A DNA stretch of 64,000 nt from Acinetobacter sp. Marseille-Q1618 (GCF_902809855.1 NZ_CADDWJ010000001.1:1054001-1118000); one strand, 5' to 3'; shown: positions 42,252 through 51,746, counted from the stretch's first letter. Numbers and translations: made by a program. The notes: generated from the letters alone by a model not told the origin.

Positions 42252-42917
42252 ATGCAACAAATGTGGTCAGACATCGATGCTTATATCGAATCACATTTAA
42301 TTCCAGAAGATCCAATTCTCACGCAAACTTTAAAACATACTGATGAGCGAGGCTTTCCTGATCATTTAGCGGTTGCACCCAATCAAGGTATGCTATTACA
42401 AATGCTCATTCAAATGAACCAATGTAAACGTGTTTTAGAATTAGGAACTTTTGCAGCATATAGCACCATGTGGTTGGCACGCGCGTTACCTGAAGATGGC
42501 TATATTCTAACAATTGAAGGACGAGACACACATGCTGCTTTAGCGCAGGAAAATATCGACAATGCCAAGTTACCACAAACCATTGATCTGAAAGTAGGAC
42601 GCGCCGCTGATATTTTAAAAGCTTTGCCGAAGGATACAGCAGCATTTGACTTTATTTTTGTAGATGCAGATAAACAAAGTTATCCTGAATATTTAGAATT
42701 AAGCTTAAATTTATCACATTCAGGGACGATCATTGTATTGGACAATGTCATTCGTGCAGGCGATATTTTAGACCCAGAAAATATAAAACCAAGTATTCAA
42801 GGCATTCGTGACATGTATAAAGCCATGCAAAATCACCCAAAGATTTTGTCATGCACTGCCCTACAAACTGTGGGAAGTAAAGGTCATGATGGTTTCGCTA
42901 TTGCCATTGTGAAGTAA
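42252..42917 (+). CDS. Class I SAM-dependent O-methyltransferase (CCoAOMT-like)
   Basis: 221 residues. SAM-binding motif I is RVLELGTFAAYSTMWLARAL; motif II-like VDADKQSYPEYLELS includes the metal/substrate Asp residues of cation-dependent O-methyltransferases, and IVLDNVIRAGDI follows. The fold and length match bacterial O-methyltransferase family 3. Its substrate, usually a catechol-like compound, cannot be told. An ATG with TTTAGGTGAAATC upstream starts it, and a long hairpin follows. Confidence 0.88.
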   Translation: MQQMWSDIDAYIESHLIPEDPILTQTLKHTDERGFPDHLAVAPNQGMLLQMLIQMNQCKRVLELGTFAAYSTMWLARALPEDGYILTIEGRDTHAALAQENIDNAKLPQTIDLKVGRAADILKALPKDTAAFDFIFVDADKQSYPEYLELSLNLSHSGTIIVLDNVIRAGDILDPENIKPSIQGIRDMYKAMQNHPKILSCTALQTVGSKGHDGFAIAIVK

Positions 42918-42999
42918 TCGTTTTTTCATATTAATAATCACTTTATTTGAATTACGGAATGATCTGTATAAAACTATGATCTAAATTGTTCGTTTTAAA

Positions 43000-43044
43000 A
43001 TGAGTTATCCACTAAACTTGTTTGTAGATTTGTGGATAACTCAT
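43000..43044. terminator. 13-bp inverted repeat after the methyltransferase gene
   Basis: ATGAGTTATCCAC (43000-43012) and GTGGATAACTCAT (43032-43044) pair perfectly around 19 bases. The stem is flanked by A and T runs, so it may end transcription or carry a small RNA. Confidence 0.6.
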
Positions 43045-43181
43045 TTATAACTAAATAAGTAAATGAAAATAAATAAATATTTTTAAAAGATCAATTTTCA
43101 TACAATTTAAACAACCTAAAAAACATTGATAAATATTTTTAAAAAATCAAGTTTATTGGTCATATTTTTTTATTTCAGACA

Positions 43182-43220
43182 AAAAAATACCATAATTACA
43201 TTTCAATCATGGTATTTTTT
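43182..43220. terminator. Bidirectional terminator left of the stress-protein gene
   Basis: AAAAAATACCAT (43182-43193) pairs with ATGGTATTTTTT (43209-43220). U-tracts form on both strands; the minus one serves the usp gene. Confidence 0.8.
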
Positions 43221-43241
43221 AAATCTAAGCTTTAGGTGCTT

Positions 43242-44084
43242 CTATTTCACGACTAACAGCGGTACATTTGCACTTCGGAAAATACTGGTGGTCACACTTC
43301 CTAAGAAAAATTGATGAATTTTACTATGACTAAATGCACCTAAAACGATGAGTTGAATCTGATGTTGGTTTTGATAGTCTAAAATATTGTCAGCAACATC
43401 ACCGTAACGATATTCAATTACCACATCTAAACCAGCCTCTTTCAGACGATTGGCAGGTTCATTTAAGATTTCAGGATGATCTCCTACATATAATAAATGG
43501 CATTGTAACTGGCGCAACAAATCACTTTTAGCGACACGCTCTAACATTTTTTGGCAAGTTTCAGAATATTCATATGCAAAAATAAAACGTGTCGGTGCTT
43601 TGAAAGTTTCACCTACAGTTAATACTGTACATTTTGCACCACGAATAAAGTTTTCAACGTTGCTACCGATTGTTTTATTTTTCTCAGCCGAGCGCTCCCC
43701 AACTCGACCAATAACCACAAAATCATCTTCTCTCAGCACATTAAAGCTTTGCTCTAAGAAATCACCTTTTTCTTGTATATGTGATGGCGTAATGCCATAT
43801 TTTTGCTGAATCATTTCAGAAATATGTTTGAGCAAATTATTACTATAATCTAGTGCAAGATCACTTTGTTTCTGTTCTAGTTCTGCTAACTCTTTAAGCA
43901 ACATGGCATTACTTTCAAAACCAATTACCCCACTAATCTCCCCCAAATGGTAACTCGCAGGATAATAATCCAGTACTTGTAGCAGCACTAACTCACGATT
44001 GGTTTTTTGTGCAATCCAAGCAGCAGCTTCAGCCAAAGCATTAATACAAGGTGAAGAATCAATACATGCAATTACGCGTTTCAT
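43242..44084 (-). CDS. Universal stress protein, two-domain (UspE-like)
   Basis: 280 residues with two Usp repeats: KRVIACIDSSPCINALAEA at the start and FIFAYEYSETCQKMLERVA from about residue 155. The ATP-binding end of the first repeat is FVVIGRVGERSAEKNKTIGSNVENFI and of the second LIVLGAFSHSKIHQFFLGSVTTSIFRSA, the G-x2-G-x9-G-S/T pattern in both (in the first as IGRVGER...IGSN). Cytosolic, induced by stress in relatives. It is preceded by its own promoter region and followed by a terminator; no partner gene. Confidence 0.9.
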   Translation of the reverse strand: MKRVIACIDSSPCINALAEAAAWIAQKTNRELVLLQVLDYYPASYHLGEISGVIGFESNAMLLKELAELEQKQSDLALDYSNNLLKHISEMIQQKYGITPSHIQEKGDFLEQSFNVLREDDFVVIGRVGERSAEKNKTIGSNVENFIRGAKCTVLTVGETFKAPTRFIFAYEYSETCQKMLERVAKSDLLRQLQCHLLYVGDHPEILNEPANRLKEAGLDVVIEYRYGDVADNILDYQNQHQIQLIVLGAFSHSKIHQFFLGSVTTSIFRSANVPLLVVK

Positions 44085-44216
44085 AGTTGCCTCTCTCTGG
44101 CATTGCAGCCCTAGGTCTATTTCTTATAAATAAAAGTATCATAACTTTTTTATAGATTGGGCGTGATCATGTAATTAATTTCATTAAAATACAATGAAAT
44201 TGTACAAAATGTTAAT

Positions 44217-44840
44217 TTAATCACGGTATCGGATAAAACGAGCAGGATTTCCCGCCACGATTTCTCTTTCAGCAACATTTTTAGTGACCATACTATGCAT
44301 TCCAACCACAGCGTGAGCGGCAATGCAAACCCCATCCTTGACACCAACATGCGCCCCGAGCCAGACATCTTTCCCAATTTCAATACCTTTAGAAGTGACA
44401 GCTTGTTGATAAATCGGTAAATTTAAATCCATACCATGATCAAAAGCATATAAATGACAGTACGCTGCGATACGCACTTGATCATGTAGTTTAATTCCTG
44501 AACGCCCACCATCTAAAATACAATGATGATTAATTGCTACTTCATTGCCAATGTCTAAAGGGCCATGCAAAGTGCAATCTGCTGCAATAAAAGTATTATC
44601 TCCAATTTTTATGGTACGCCCTGGTTCAGCAAAAATATGTGCGAATGGCGAAATAAAGCAGTTTTTACCAATTTCAACAGTTTCCATTTCCATTAAATAC
44701 TGCTGATATTCTTGTTGCCACTGCTCTGCCCAAACACGATGTTTTGGTTTAAGCGAATAATACAACCAAGGCATATAATTTAAACGATGCTTATGCTGCT
44801 CTCGATATTTTAATAAACGATCCTCAGTCATTTTGCTCAT
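44217..44840 (-). CDS. Hexapeptide-repeat acyltransferase
   Basis: 207 residues. From about residue 55 the left-handed beta-helix repeats are visible (IGKNCFISPF, IGDNTFIAADC, IGNEVAINHHCIL, IGKDVWLGAHVGV), and a probable catalytic His lies in the INHHCILDG coil. The C terminus VVGMHSMVTKNVAEREIVAGNPARFI is that of CysE/LacA-type acetyltransferases. The substrate is not clear. Its start overlaps the yigZ stop by 17 bases, so they are coupled. Confidence 0.82.
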   Translation of the reverse strand: MSKMTEDRLLKYREQHKHRLNYMPWLYYSLKPKHRVWAEQWQQEYQQYLMEMETVEIGKNCFISPFAHIFAEPGRTIKIGDNTFIAADCTLHGPLDIGNEVAINHHCILDGGRSGIKLHDQVRIAAYCHLYAFDHGMDLNLPIYQQAVTSKGIEIGKDVWLGAHVGVKDGVCIAAHAVVGMHSMVTKNVAEREIVAGNPARFIRYRD

Positions 44841-45420
44841 CCATGACTTTTAAAGTTTCTCGCCCACGTGTGACATGTTGAATTTTTTCTGCCAAAGGCG
44901 TTATTTGATGTAGTTGTAAACGTGCAGAAACCATAACACCTTCTGCATTATAGTGTTCAATAAATTCAATATTATGTTGATTCAATTCATATTGGAAAAT
45001 TGACCATTCACTAAACAAGCATTGGAATTGCACATCTTTCTTTTCAATCAGCTCAATCTTTTCAGCCAAGAGTAGACATTGCCCAGCACAACCACCGTAG
45101 GCACGCACCAAACCGCCTGTACCGAGTTTAATACCACCATACCAACGATTTACCAGCACAATGGTATTGGTCAATTCATTGCCTTCTATGGTTGCTAAAA
45201 TCGGACGTCCTGCCGTTCCTGAAGGTTCACCATCATCATTAAAGCGAACATTGTGTCCTATTTTCCATGCCCAACACTGATGTGTAGTAGAAACATCCAA
45301 ATGTTTTTCGAGAAAATCTTTAACATCCTGTTCACTCTCAACAGGTGCAGCAATGGCTTGAAAACGACTTTTTTTAATGTCTTCTTCATAAAAAACTTCG
45401 GTTGCAAGGGTAAATGGCAT
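44824..45420 (-). CDS. YigZ family protein (IMPACT-type)
   Basis: 198 residues. The YigZ/UPF0029 signature NDDGEPSGTAGRPILATIEG is clear, with IVLVNRWYGGIKLGTGGLVRAYG following. Homologs bind ribosomes or tRNA-like targets; the function in bacteria is not settled. It lies downstream of the lptB terminator, so it is independent of the LPS genes, and is translationally coupled to the acyltransferase. Confidence 0.9.
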   Translation of the reverse strand: MPFTLATEVFYEEDIKKSRFQAIAAPVESEQDVKDFLEKHLDVSTTHQCWAWKIGHNVRFNDDGEPSGTAGRPILATIEGNELTNTIVLVNRWYGGIKLGTGGLVRAYGGCAGQCLLLAEKIELIEKKDVQFQCLFSEWSIFQYELNQHNIEFIEHYNAEGVMVSARLQLHQITPLAEKIQHVTRGRETLKVMDEQND

Positions 45421-45512
45421 AAATTTAAAATTTTAAAGCGTCAATCAGCCTACAGTATAGCGTGTTTTATTTTTAAATCAGTATTCGATAGGTATAAGAA
45501 TTTAAATAAAAA

Positions 45513-45533
45513 AAGAGAGCTTAGTGCTCTCTT
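45513..45533 (-). terminator. Terminator of the kdsD-lptB operon
   Basis: AAGAGAGC (45513-45520) pairs with GCTCTCTT (45526-45533) around TTAGT; on the minus strand a long U-tract follows. Confidence 0.85.
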
Positions 45534-45552
45534 AAATTATAAAAATGAGTGC

Positions 45553-46299
45553 TTAAACAATAAAATCATCACCCAAATACACTTTACGTACCGTTTCATT
45601 TGCCAATACTTCTTCTGGGGTACCTTCTGCAATCACCGCACCTTCACTGACAATATAAGCATGTTCACAAATCGCCAATGTTTCACGCACGTTATGATCT
45701 GTAATAAGTACACCGATACCACGATCTTTCAACTGACGAATAATGTTTTTAATATCCTCAACAGAAATCGGGTCAACCCCTGCAAAAGGTTCATCGAGCA
45801 ACATAAATTTAGGGTCAGCTGCCAAAGCACGGGCAATTTCTGCACGGCGACGTTCACCACCTGAAACACTCATACCCAAAGAATCTTTAATATGCGTGAT
45901 TTTAAAATCTTCCAACAATTCTTTTAGTCGCTGTTGGCGTTGTTGTTTATTTAAATCGTCACGGGTTTCCAAGATCGCCATGATATTTTCAGCAATAGTT
46001 AATTTTCTGAAAATAGAGGCTTCTTGTGGTAAGTAACCAATGCCTTTTCGGGCACGTTGGTGCATGGCTAAGTCAGAAATATCTTCATTGTCTAAATGGA
46101 TTTCGCCTTTATCCATGCGTACTAAGCCAACCACCATATAGAAACTGGTGGTTTTTCCCGCACCATTGGGGCCAAGCAGTCCAACAATTTGACCACTTTG
46201 CATACTAAATGAAACGTCTTTGACCACCCAACGTTTGCTATATACTTTTGCCAGATGCTTGATACATAAGGTTTGTGGTTGGTTGAATGCTTCACTCAT
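45553..46299 (-). CDS. lptB: LPS export ABC transporter ATPase LptB
   Basis: 248 residues. Walker [22 protein letters not shown] signature [18 protein letters not shown], Walker [14 protein letters not shown] and the switch His in [12 protein letters not shown]. It powers extraction of lipopolysaccharide from the inner membrane with LptFG. It overlaps the lptA stop by one base, which is the classic Lpt order, and is the last gene before the terminator. The rpoN-hpf genes that follow lptB in E. coli are not here. Confidence 0.95.
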   Translation of the reverse strand: MSEAFNQPQTLCIKHLAKVYSKRWVVKDVSFSMQSGQIVGLLGPNGAGKTTSFYMVVGLVRMDKGEIHLDNEDISDLAMHQRARKGIGYLPQEASIFRKLTIAENIMAILETRDDLNKQQRQQRLKELLEDFKITHIKDSLGMSVSGGERRRAEIARALAADPKFMLLDEPFAGVDPISVEDIKNIIRQLKDRGIGVLITDHNVRETLAICEHAYIVSEGAVIAEGTPEEVLANETVRKVYLGDDFIV

Positions 46300-46865
46300 T
46301 AATCACGTGCCCCTGGGAAAGTTTTGCTGGCATTTGGTGGAATAATAATTTGCACACGACCTTTGGATGTTCCTGTTGAACTCGCTCCACCATCCGCTTC
46401 GATGTCACCTTTATTCATGCTGTATTTTAAGGTACCGCTACGAATACTTGCACCATCTTGATTTAAATAAGCATTACCAATCAGGTTAATAATTCCAGTT
46501 TCAGCGTTATATATGATTTTTTGCGCTTGACCACGTGCTATGCCTTTTGCTGCATCAACTTGTTGCTCAAATTTTGCAGGTGAACCAGTCGCAGTAATGG
46601 TACTGATTTGTTTGTTTTTATTAAGCTGAGCGACAATTGACGCAGCTTGTAGCTTCATCGTCCCTTGCTCGATCACGACATTACCTGAATAAGTCGTCAC
46701 CCCAGTTTTATCATTATAAGTTGCTCGATCTGCCAACAATGAAATCGGTTGATTACGGTCAGACGGCAATGCAAATGACGCAGCGGAAACACAAAGTAAA
46801 CCAGCGAGCCACAAAGATTGTTTTAGGAAAGTTTGTGGTTGGGATAAAAATTTAGTTCGGTACAT
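46299..46865 (-). CDS. lptA: LPS transport periplasmic protein LptA
   Basis: An upstream ATG at 46898 is open, but the ATG at 46865 ([20 protein letters not shown]) gives the signal peptide [16 protein letters not shown] and overlaps the lptC stop by 14 bases; about 188 residues. The OstA/LptA fold is shown by [34 protein letters not shown] and [19 protein letters not shown]. Soluble periplasmic bridge proteins of this type carry LPS from LptC to LptD. Confidence 0.92.
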   Translation of the reverse strand: MYRTKFLSQPQTFLKQSLWLAGLLCVSAASFALPSDRNQPISLLADRATYNDKTGVTTYSGNVVIEQGTMKLQAASIVAQLNKNKQISTITATGSPAKFEQQVDAAKGIARGQAQKIIYNAETGIINLIGNAYLNQDGASIRSGTLKYSMNKGDIEADGGASSTGTSKGRVQIIIPPNASKTFPGARD

Positions 46866-47397
46866 ACTTTCCTCGAATATGTGAAAATTCGTATTCACCT
46901 GTGTTTAAATCTGCATTTAAACCTTGGCTAATAAATGATGCATTTGGTGCTGTTACAGTGACTTCATGCGTTGTTTCTAACACTCGGCGTTTAGGATAAC
47001 CTGTTAATTCATCCGTTAAAAACACCATTTCTCCTTGCTCACCCATTTTTGTCGCTTTGACTTGTCCTGTCAAAACTACTTTTTGGTTATCCTCATAACC
47101 ATTGGCTTGTTTGGCATAAAATGTTGAATTGACCTGATTATTTTCATACATTGAGGCATTCAAATTGGTCACTTTTGAAGTTTGTTTGCGCAAATCTTGT
47201 TCGAGATGATCAACTGTCGCACGTAAATGTAAATTACCCTTTTCATCAGTTTGTACCACATGGATACCTTCAGCAGAATAGGTCATGCTCTGGGCAGAAT
47301 TCGCATCCAGTTTTTTACCTTTTCCGCTGTAATAGTAATAACCACCACTCACTGCTGCAATGAGCACTGCGGTGACATACAAAACTTTAGTATCCAT
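46852..47397 (-). CDS. lptC: LPS export protein LptC
   Basis: 181 residues with a single N-terminal membrane anchor (VLYVTAVLIAAVSGGYYYYSG) and the OstA-like jellyroll: VVQTDEKGNLHLRATVDHL, YEDNQKVVLTGQVKA, FLTDELTGYPKRRVLET. It receives LPS from LptBFG and passes it to LptA. It lies 44 bp after kdsC on the same strand. Confidence 0.9.
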   Translation of the reverse strand: MDTKVLYVTAVLIAAVSGGYYYYSGKGKKLDANSAQSMTYSAEGIHVVQTDEKGNLHLRATVDHLEQDLRKQTSKVTNLNASMYENNQVNSTFYAKQANGYEDNQKVVLTGQVKATKMGEQGEMVFLTDELTGYPKRRVLETTHEVTVTAPNASFISQGLNADLNTGEYEFSHIRGKYVPN

Positions 47398-47440
47398 AAA
47401 TACTCATCAACATACTGAATTTAAATACAGGACTTCACTA

Positions 47441-47980
47441 TTAATGTGGGATTGAAATGAATTTTTCAAGGAGTTCTTGGTAAACGCCTTTAGACATCAG
47501 TAACATATCGCACACTTCACGTACTGCACCACGTCCGCCCATCGCCTGAGTAACTAAGTCTGCACGACGACGCACTTCGACATGACCATTCGGTACCGTC
47601 ACTTTCATGCCTGCAATGGCAAATGCAGACAGATCAGGCCAGTCATCCCCCATGTACAAACAATCTTCAGGATCAATATTCAACTGAGCGCAGGCTTGTT
47701 TCAATGCCACACCTTTGTCTTCACGCCCTTGATAGACTAAGTCTACACCTAAATCTGACATGCGTTTTTCAACAATATTACTTTTACGGCCTGTAATGAT
47801 AATGACTTTAATGCCCGCTTGTTGCACCAATTTCATACCAAGACCATCACGAATATCAAACGATTTAATTTCATCACCTGAATTGGTCATCGTGACAAAA
47901 CCATCACTTAAAATTCCATCCACATCTAAAACCAACGCTTCAATATGACGTGCCTGTTCCAATAAAACATAAGAAGCCAT
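47441..47980 (-). CDS. kdsC: 3-deoxy-D-manno-octulosonate 8-phosphate phosphatase KdsC
   Basis: 179 residues, HAD family. Motif I is LVLDVDGILSDGFVTMT, motif II VIIITGRKSNIVEKR, motif III/IV YMGDDWPDLSAFAIAG. It makes Kdo from Kdo-8-phosphate for LPS inner core. Four bases from the kdsD stop, so coupled with it. Confidence 0.94.
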   Translation of the reverse strand: MASYVLLEQARHIEALVLDVDGILSDGFVTMTNSGDEIKSFDIRDGLGMKLVQQAGIKVIIITGRKSNIVEKRMSDLGVDLVYQGREDKGVALKQACAQLNIDPEDCLYMGDDWPDLSAFAIAGMKVTVPNGHVEVRRRADLVTQAMGGRGAVREVCDMLLMSKGVYQELLEKFISIPH

Positions 47981-47983
47981 GCT

Positions 47984-48961
47984 TTAGTTTACTCCCGCTT
48001 GGATTAAATCATGCATACTAATCACACCAATTACTTTATGTGCATCATCCACCACGACAAATTGGGTGATTTTCTTTTCATTCATTTTTTCTAAAGCTTC
48101 AACTGCACGTGCTTCTTGAGAAATGGTCAATGGATTTTTTATCATCACTTCGGATATCGCCAAATTCACATCAAAACCTTGCTGTTTATCAATCAAACGA
48201 CGTAAATCACCATCAGTAAAAATACCCAACAAAATATCATTTTCATCAACAACAGTGGTTAAACCTAAACGTTTATTGGAAATTTCATACAATACTTTAT
48301 TCATTGGGGTATCTGGTGAAACTTTTGGTAGCTCTTCGCCTGTATGCATCAAATGTTTGACATGTAATAACAATCGCTTACCTAAAGCACCCGCAGGATG
48401 AGATCGAGCGAAATCATCCGAGGTAAAGCCACGTGCTTCAAGTAGCGCCACTGCTAACGCATCGCCTAAAGCTAAAGTTGCTGTGGTACTTGATGTCGGT
48501 GCCAGACCAAGTGGACAGGCTTCTTGAATGTCCCCCAAAGTCAAAGCCACATCTGCATTTTGTGGCATTGGTCCTTTATCATGACCGCTAATGGTAATTA
48601 AAGGTACACCAACGTGTTTAATTAAAGGCATCAGCATCATGATTTCATCGCTTTTGCCTGAATAGGAAATCGCAATCAATACGTCACCTTTGACCAACAT
48701 ACCAAGATCACCATGCCCTGCTTCACCAGGATGCATAAAGAATGATGGCGTTCCTGTCGAAGCAAAAGTTGCTGCCATTTTACGTCCGATATGTCCTGAT
48801 TTTCCCATGCCTGTGACCACAAGACGTCCTTTACACTGCAAGATAATTTCACAGGCTTGGCTAAAGCGTTCATCAATTTGTGATGCTAAAACGTGTAAAG
48901 CATGCTCTTCAACGCTTAAGGTTTCGAGTGCAACTTTTTGAAAATCAATCTGATTCGGCAT
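47984..48961 (-). CDS. kdsD: Arabinose-5-phosphate isomerase KdsD
   Basis: 325 residues from the ATG at 48961; a TTG at 48976 in frame is less likely. An N-terminal SIS domain (RLVVTGMGKSGHIGRKMAATFAST, PSFFMHPGEAGHGDLGML, ISYSGKSDEIM) is followed by two CBS domains (from about 210: ELPKVSPDTPMNKVLYEIS; and VMIKNPLTISQEARAVE). It converts ribulose-5-phosphate to arabinose-5-phosphate for Kdo. First gene of the kdsD-kdsC-lptCAB run. Confidence 0.93.
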   Translation of the reverse strand: MPNQIDFQKVALETLSVEEHALHVLASQIDERFSQACEIILQCKGRLVVTGMGKSGHIGRKMAATFASTGTPSFFMHPGEAGHGDLGMLVKGDVLIAISYSGKSDEIMMLMPLIKHVGVPLITISGHDKGPMPQNADVALTLGDIQEACPLGLAPTSSTTATLALGDALAVALLEARGFTSDDFARSHPAGALGKRLLLHVKHLMHTGEELPKVSPDTPMNKVLYEISNKRLGLTTVVDENDILLGIFTDGDLRRLIDKQQGFDVNLAISEVMIKNPLTISQEARAVEALEKMNEKKITQFVVVDDAHKVIGVISMHDLIQAGVN

Positions 48962-49121
48962 ATTTGTAGGATTCAAAGTCGATTTACCTGATCTTTGCAG
49001 AGAGGATCACTCGCTGCAAGCAAAAAATAATTTTGGCAATTTTATCATAGCTATGCAGCGAAGGTATTTTCTAAATGTATAATTTTCATTTTCTTAGCAA
49101 TGAATGTGCATAATTTATGTA

Positions 49122-49140
49122 GAGAGCATCGTTTGCTCTC
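49122..49140. terminator. Small hairpin after the Hint gene array
   Basis: GAGAGCA (49122-49128) pairs with TGCTCTC (49134-49140), loop TCGTT. It is between the Hint array and the kdsD gene; the U-tract is short. Confidence 0.4.
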
Positions 49141-49165
49141 GTTTCATATATTTAATGATTTTGAG

Positions 49166-49930
49166 TTATTGATGTACCCAAAAACCATATTCATCTACGA
49201 AATAAGTATGATAATCTTCAACCTCAATATTATAAACAAAATCCTTATAAGCCTCCACACCCCAATAACCAGCATTTATAATAGAAGATATCAACTCACT
49301 ATAATACAATATAGTTTTTCTATCATTTTCTCCATTTAATATAATTGTATAAGGAATTTCTGTTAAACCATCTTCCTTCATTTTCTTTATGGCGTGCCTA
49401 GATTCATAGCCTAATAATGAATAGTCATCATCACTATAAATTGCCAAAGGTTCGCCTGATCGAAAATCAATTAAATCATATGGCGTCTCCCCAACTAGGC
49501 GATTTTTATCTTCAGAATATTGAATATGCAGTGCCAGACCTTCTTCTGTTGTTGCAACCAGATATAATCCACCGATATTAAAGGGAGGTCTAGTTCTTGA
49601 TGGTGTATAGGATGGATAAACAAAACCATCCCTCAATGTAAAAACTTGATGGTTCATTTCAAAATTATCTAAGCCTTCAGCGGTAATCCAACCTTCATCT
49701 TCCACCCAGAATAAGTGATTTGCAGTACAATAAACTGTCGGAAATGGCCCCATAATTGGCATTTTTTCTGCAGACTTAAATGTTTTAAGTACTCTTTTAT
49801 AAGCTGTTTCTCCCTCGCCATTTTCAGGTTTAGATAAAACTAAATCACCAACTTTCAACCGTTCAATTGGTACCAGTCCTTTATCGGTACGCACCAACGT
49901 CCCTGCAACAAAACCACTATTTTTGTTCAT
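49166..49930 (-). CDS. Stand-alone Hint (intein-like) domain protein, copy 3
   Basis: 254 residues. The N-terminal Hint block reads SGFVAGTLVRTDKGLVPIERL then KVGDLVLSKPENGEGETAYK, and the C-terminal block VYNIEVEDYHTYFVDEYGFW ends in VHQ. This is the domain that precedes toxin tips in polymorphic toxins, or splices in inteins. Here the expected first Cys is Gly (SGFVAGT instead of CFVAGT), and the end is HQ rather than HN, with no following extein. The middle 130 residues have no homing-endonuclease look. It lies 20 bp from copy 2 and is the most downstream of three. No signal peptide; activity of the Hint fold appears lost. Confidence 0.78.
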   Translation of the reverse strand: MNKNSGFVAGTLVRTDKGLVPIERLKVGDLVLSKPENGEGETAYKRVLKTFKSAEKMPIMGPFPTVYCTANHLFWVEDEGWITAEGLDNFEMNHQVFTLRDGFVYPSYTPSRTRPPFNIGGLYLVATTEEGLALHIQYSEDKNRLVGETPYDLIDFRSGEPLAIYSDDDYSLLGYESRHAIKKMKEDGLTEIPYTIILNGENDRKTILYYSELISSIINAGYWGVEAYKDFVYNIEVEDYHTYFVDEYGFWVHQ

Positions 49931-49949
49931 TTTGTTTTCCTATTTTTTA

Positions 49950-50813
49950 TTATTGATGTACCCAATAACCGTATTCACTTACAAAATACGTGTGATAATC
50001 TTCAACTTCAATATTATAAACATATTCTGAAAAAGCACCTTCAAATCGTTTTTCTATGTCCTGTAATAGCTCAACATTAATTGGATTTTCACTTAGTACA
50101 TAATTACGATCATGTAAATCTAAATCAAAATCTTGTAATATTCTAGAATACTCTGCAATTTCGATATCATCTCGTCCTTTTCTTAGGACAACATACTGAT
50201 CCTTTTCTTGCTCAATTGTGTCAAGATTGAATTGCTCATAACACTGATTTTTCCAATAACCCAAAAGACTGTCATTATCATCTGTTAAAATATACTGTGC
50301 AGGATATTTTCTAAAATCGATAAGTAAATATCCACCATCTTTTGCTCGATAGTCATATTTATTATTACTGAAATAAGCTACAGCAACACCTTCCGTACCA
50401 GAGCGTGCTAGATACAAACCACCTAAATTAAATACATCATGTGTGCCTTCATCTACTTCAAATACCTGTAAAGACCCTTTAATATTATTATTTAGTGGGG
50501 ATTCATTTCTATGGAGATTAGATAAAGTAAAAAGACCATCTCCATCCAAATACATATCTTTAAATGGAACCCACCCTCTGCCAATCTCCCAGAATGGATG
50601 GTCATCCGTACAGAAAATATCAATCAGACCTCCCATTAATTCTTTTTTCTCAACAGATTTAAAAGTATTCACTACACGCTTATAAGCTATCTCTCCTTCG
50701 CCATTTTCAGGCAAGGATAAAACCATATCCCCAACTTTTAGTTCCTGTATTGGCACTAAACCTTTATTTGTATGTACCAATATCCCCGCAACAAAACCAC
50801 TATTTTTATTCAT
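49950..50813 (-). CDS. Stand-alone Hint (intein-like) domain protein, copy 2
   Basis: 287 residues from the ATG at 50813; the frame extends upstream to 50867, over the end of copy 1. It begins MNKNSGFVAGILVHTNKGLV, nearly the same as copy 3 and copy 1, and ends VYNIEVEDYHTYFVSEYGYW-VHQ. The central part differs greatly from the other two (SPLNNNIKGSLQVFEVDEG, LLGYWKNQCYEQFNLD). The same two catalytic positions are changed (Cys to Gly at the start; final Asn to Gln). Ribosome site: GAAAACAAAATG, weak. Confidence 0.78.
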   Translation of the reverse strand: MNKNSGFVAGILVHTNKGLVPIQELKVGDMVLSLPENGEGEIAYKRVVNTFKSVEKKELMGGLIDIFCTDDHPFWEIGRGWVPFKDMYLDGDGLFTLSNLHRNESPLNNNIKGSLQVFEVDEGTHDVFNLGGLYLARSGTEGVAVAYFSNNKYDYRAKDGGYLLIDFRKYPAQYILTDDNDSLLGYWKNQCYEQFNLDTIEQEKDQYVVLRKGRDDIEIAEYSRILQDFDLDLHDRNYVLSENPINVELLQDIEKRFEGAFSEYVYNIEVEDYHTYFVSEYGYWVHQ

Positions 50814-50832
50814 TTTGTTTTCCAATTTTTTA

Positions 50833-51561
50833 TTATTGATGTACCCAAATACCTCTTTCTTCAACAAAATAAGTATGATAATTATCTACTGTAAAATTAT
50901 ATACACGTGTTTTATAACGGTCATAAAATCCACCATGTTTATTTTGCTCAAAACATGTCATAAATCTTTGAACTACATCTAGACTTTCGTGACCTATTAA
51001 TATTTTATTAATACTGTCCGACTCATCTATATCTGATTCTATACCTTGTCCATCAAAGAAATGCCCTACATTATACGCTTGTATTTTATTATCCTTAAAC
51101 TCAATCACGAACTCTGGCATATGATCCCAACTCGACACTAGATAACCGATATCCTTATAAGGTGTTTCTAATACTGGCTGAGCATACATTTTTACAAGCT
51201 GACCAGATGCAGACACTTTCGCAATAGCAACTGCACTTTTTTCAAACAATTCATCTGGGCGCATCCAACCATTTACTTGTATACCATCATATTCTTGCAC
51301 CCAAATAGGATATTCACCAGTGACAAAAACCACTTTTAAATCTGTCTCCCAATTTGTTGCATCACAGTTTTGGTGAAATAGCGCCCAAATTTCTTTATCT
51401 TCAGAAACAAATTTTTCTGTAACAGGTTGATATACAAAATCTCCTTCACCATTTTCAGGTAAGGATAAAACCATATCCCCAACTTTTAGTTCCTGTATTG
51501 GCACTAATCCTTTATTTGTATGTACCAATGTACCTTTAGCAAGCCCACTATTTTTATTCAT
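50833..51561 (-). CDS. Stand-alone Hint (intein-like) domain protein, copy 1
   Basis: 242 residues, the most upstream of the array, 150 bp from cysS and divergent from it. It begins MNKNSGLAKGTLVHTNKGLV and shares with copy 2 the run LVPIQELKVGDMVLSLPENG at protein and DNA level; it ends VYNFTVDNYHTYFVEERGIW-VHQ. The centre (ALFHQNCDATNWETDLKVVF, IGYLVSSWDHMPEFVIEF) differs from both relatives. As in the others, the Hint nucleophile Cys is absent and the last residue is Gln. No larger toxin ORF is nearby. Confidence 0.78.
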   Translation of the reverse strand: MNKNSGLAKGTLVHTNKGLVPIQELKVGDMVLSLPENGEGDFVYQPVTEKFVSEDKEIWALFHQNCDATNWETDLKVVFVTGEYPIWVQEYDGIQVNGWMRPDELFEKSAVAIAKVSASGQLVKMYAQPVLETPYKDIGYLVSSWDHMPEFVIEFKDNKIQAYNVGHFFDGQGIESDIDESDSINKILIGHESLDVVQRFMTCFEQNKHGGFYDRYKTRVYNFTVDNYHTYFVEERGIWVHQ

Positions 51562-51746
51562 TTTATTTGCCCAAGCATTTAAAGCATTCTTTTATAAAAA
51601 TTTGTTATTTTGCAAAACAACTGTTATTTAAAAGTATTCATCTCAAAATGCAATCAAAAACCCATCTTTATTTTCATTTTAACTTTATGAAAAAAAATGC
51701 TTAGGTTAAGATGAAGCACCATTTTAATGAAGCATTTAGAAGACCT

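Noticed and set aside
49100..49339. Plus-strand ORF of 79 residues
   Set aside because: Antisense to the third Hint gene with low-complexity Ile/Asn composition.
49166..51561. CRISPR array or insertion sequence for the repeated segments
   Set aside because: The repeats are protein-coding and hundreds of bases apart; no spacers, no terminal inverted repeats and no transposase.
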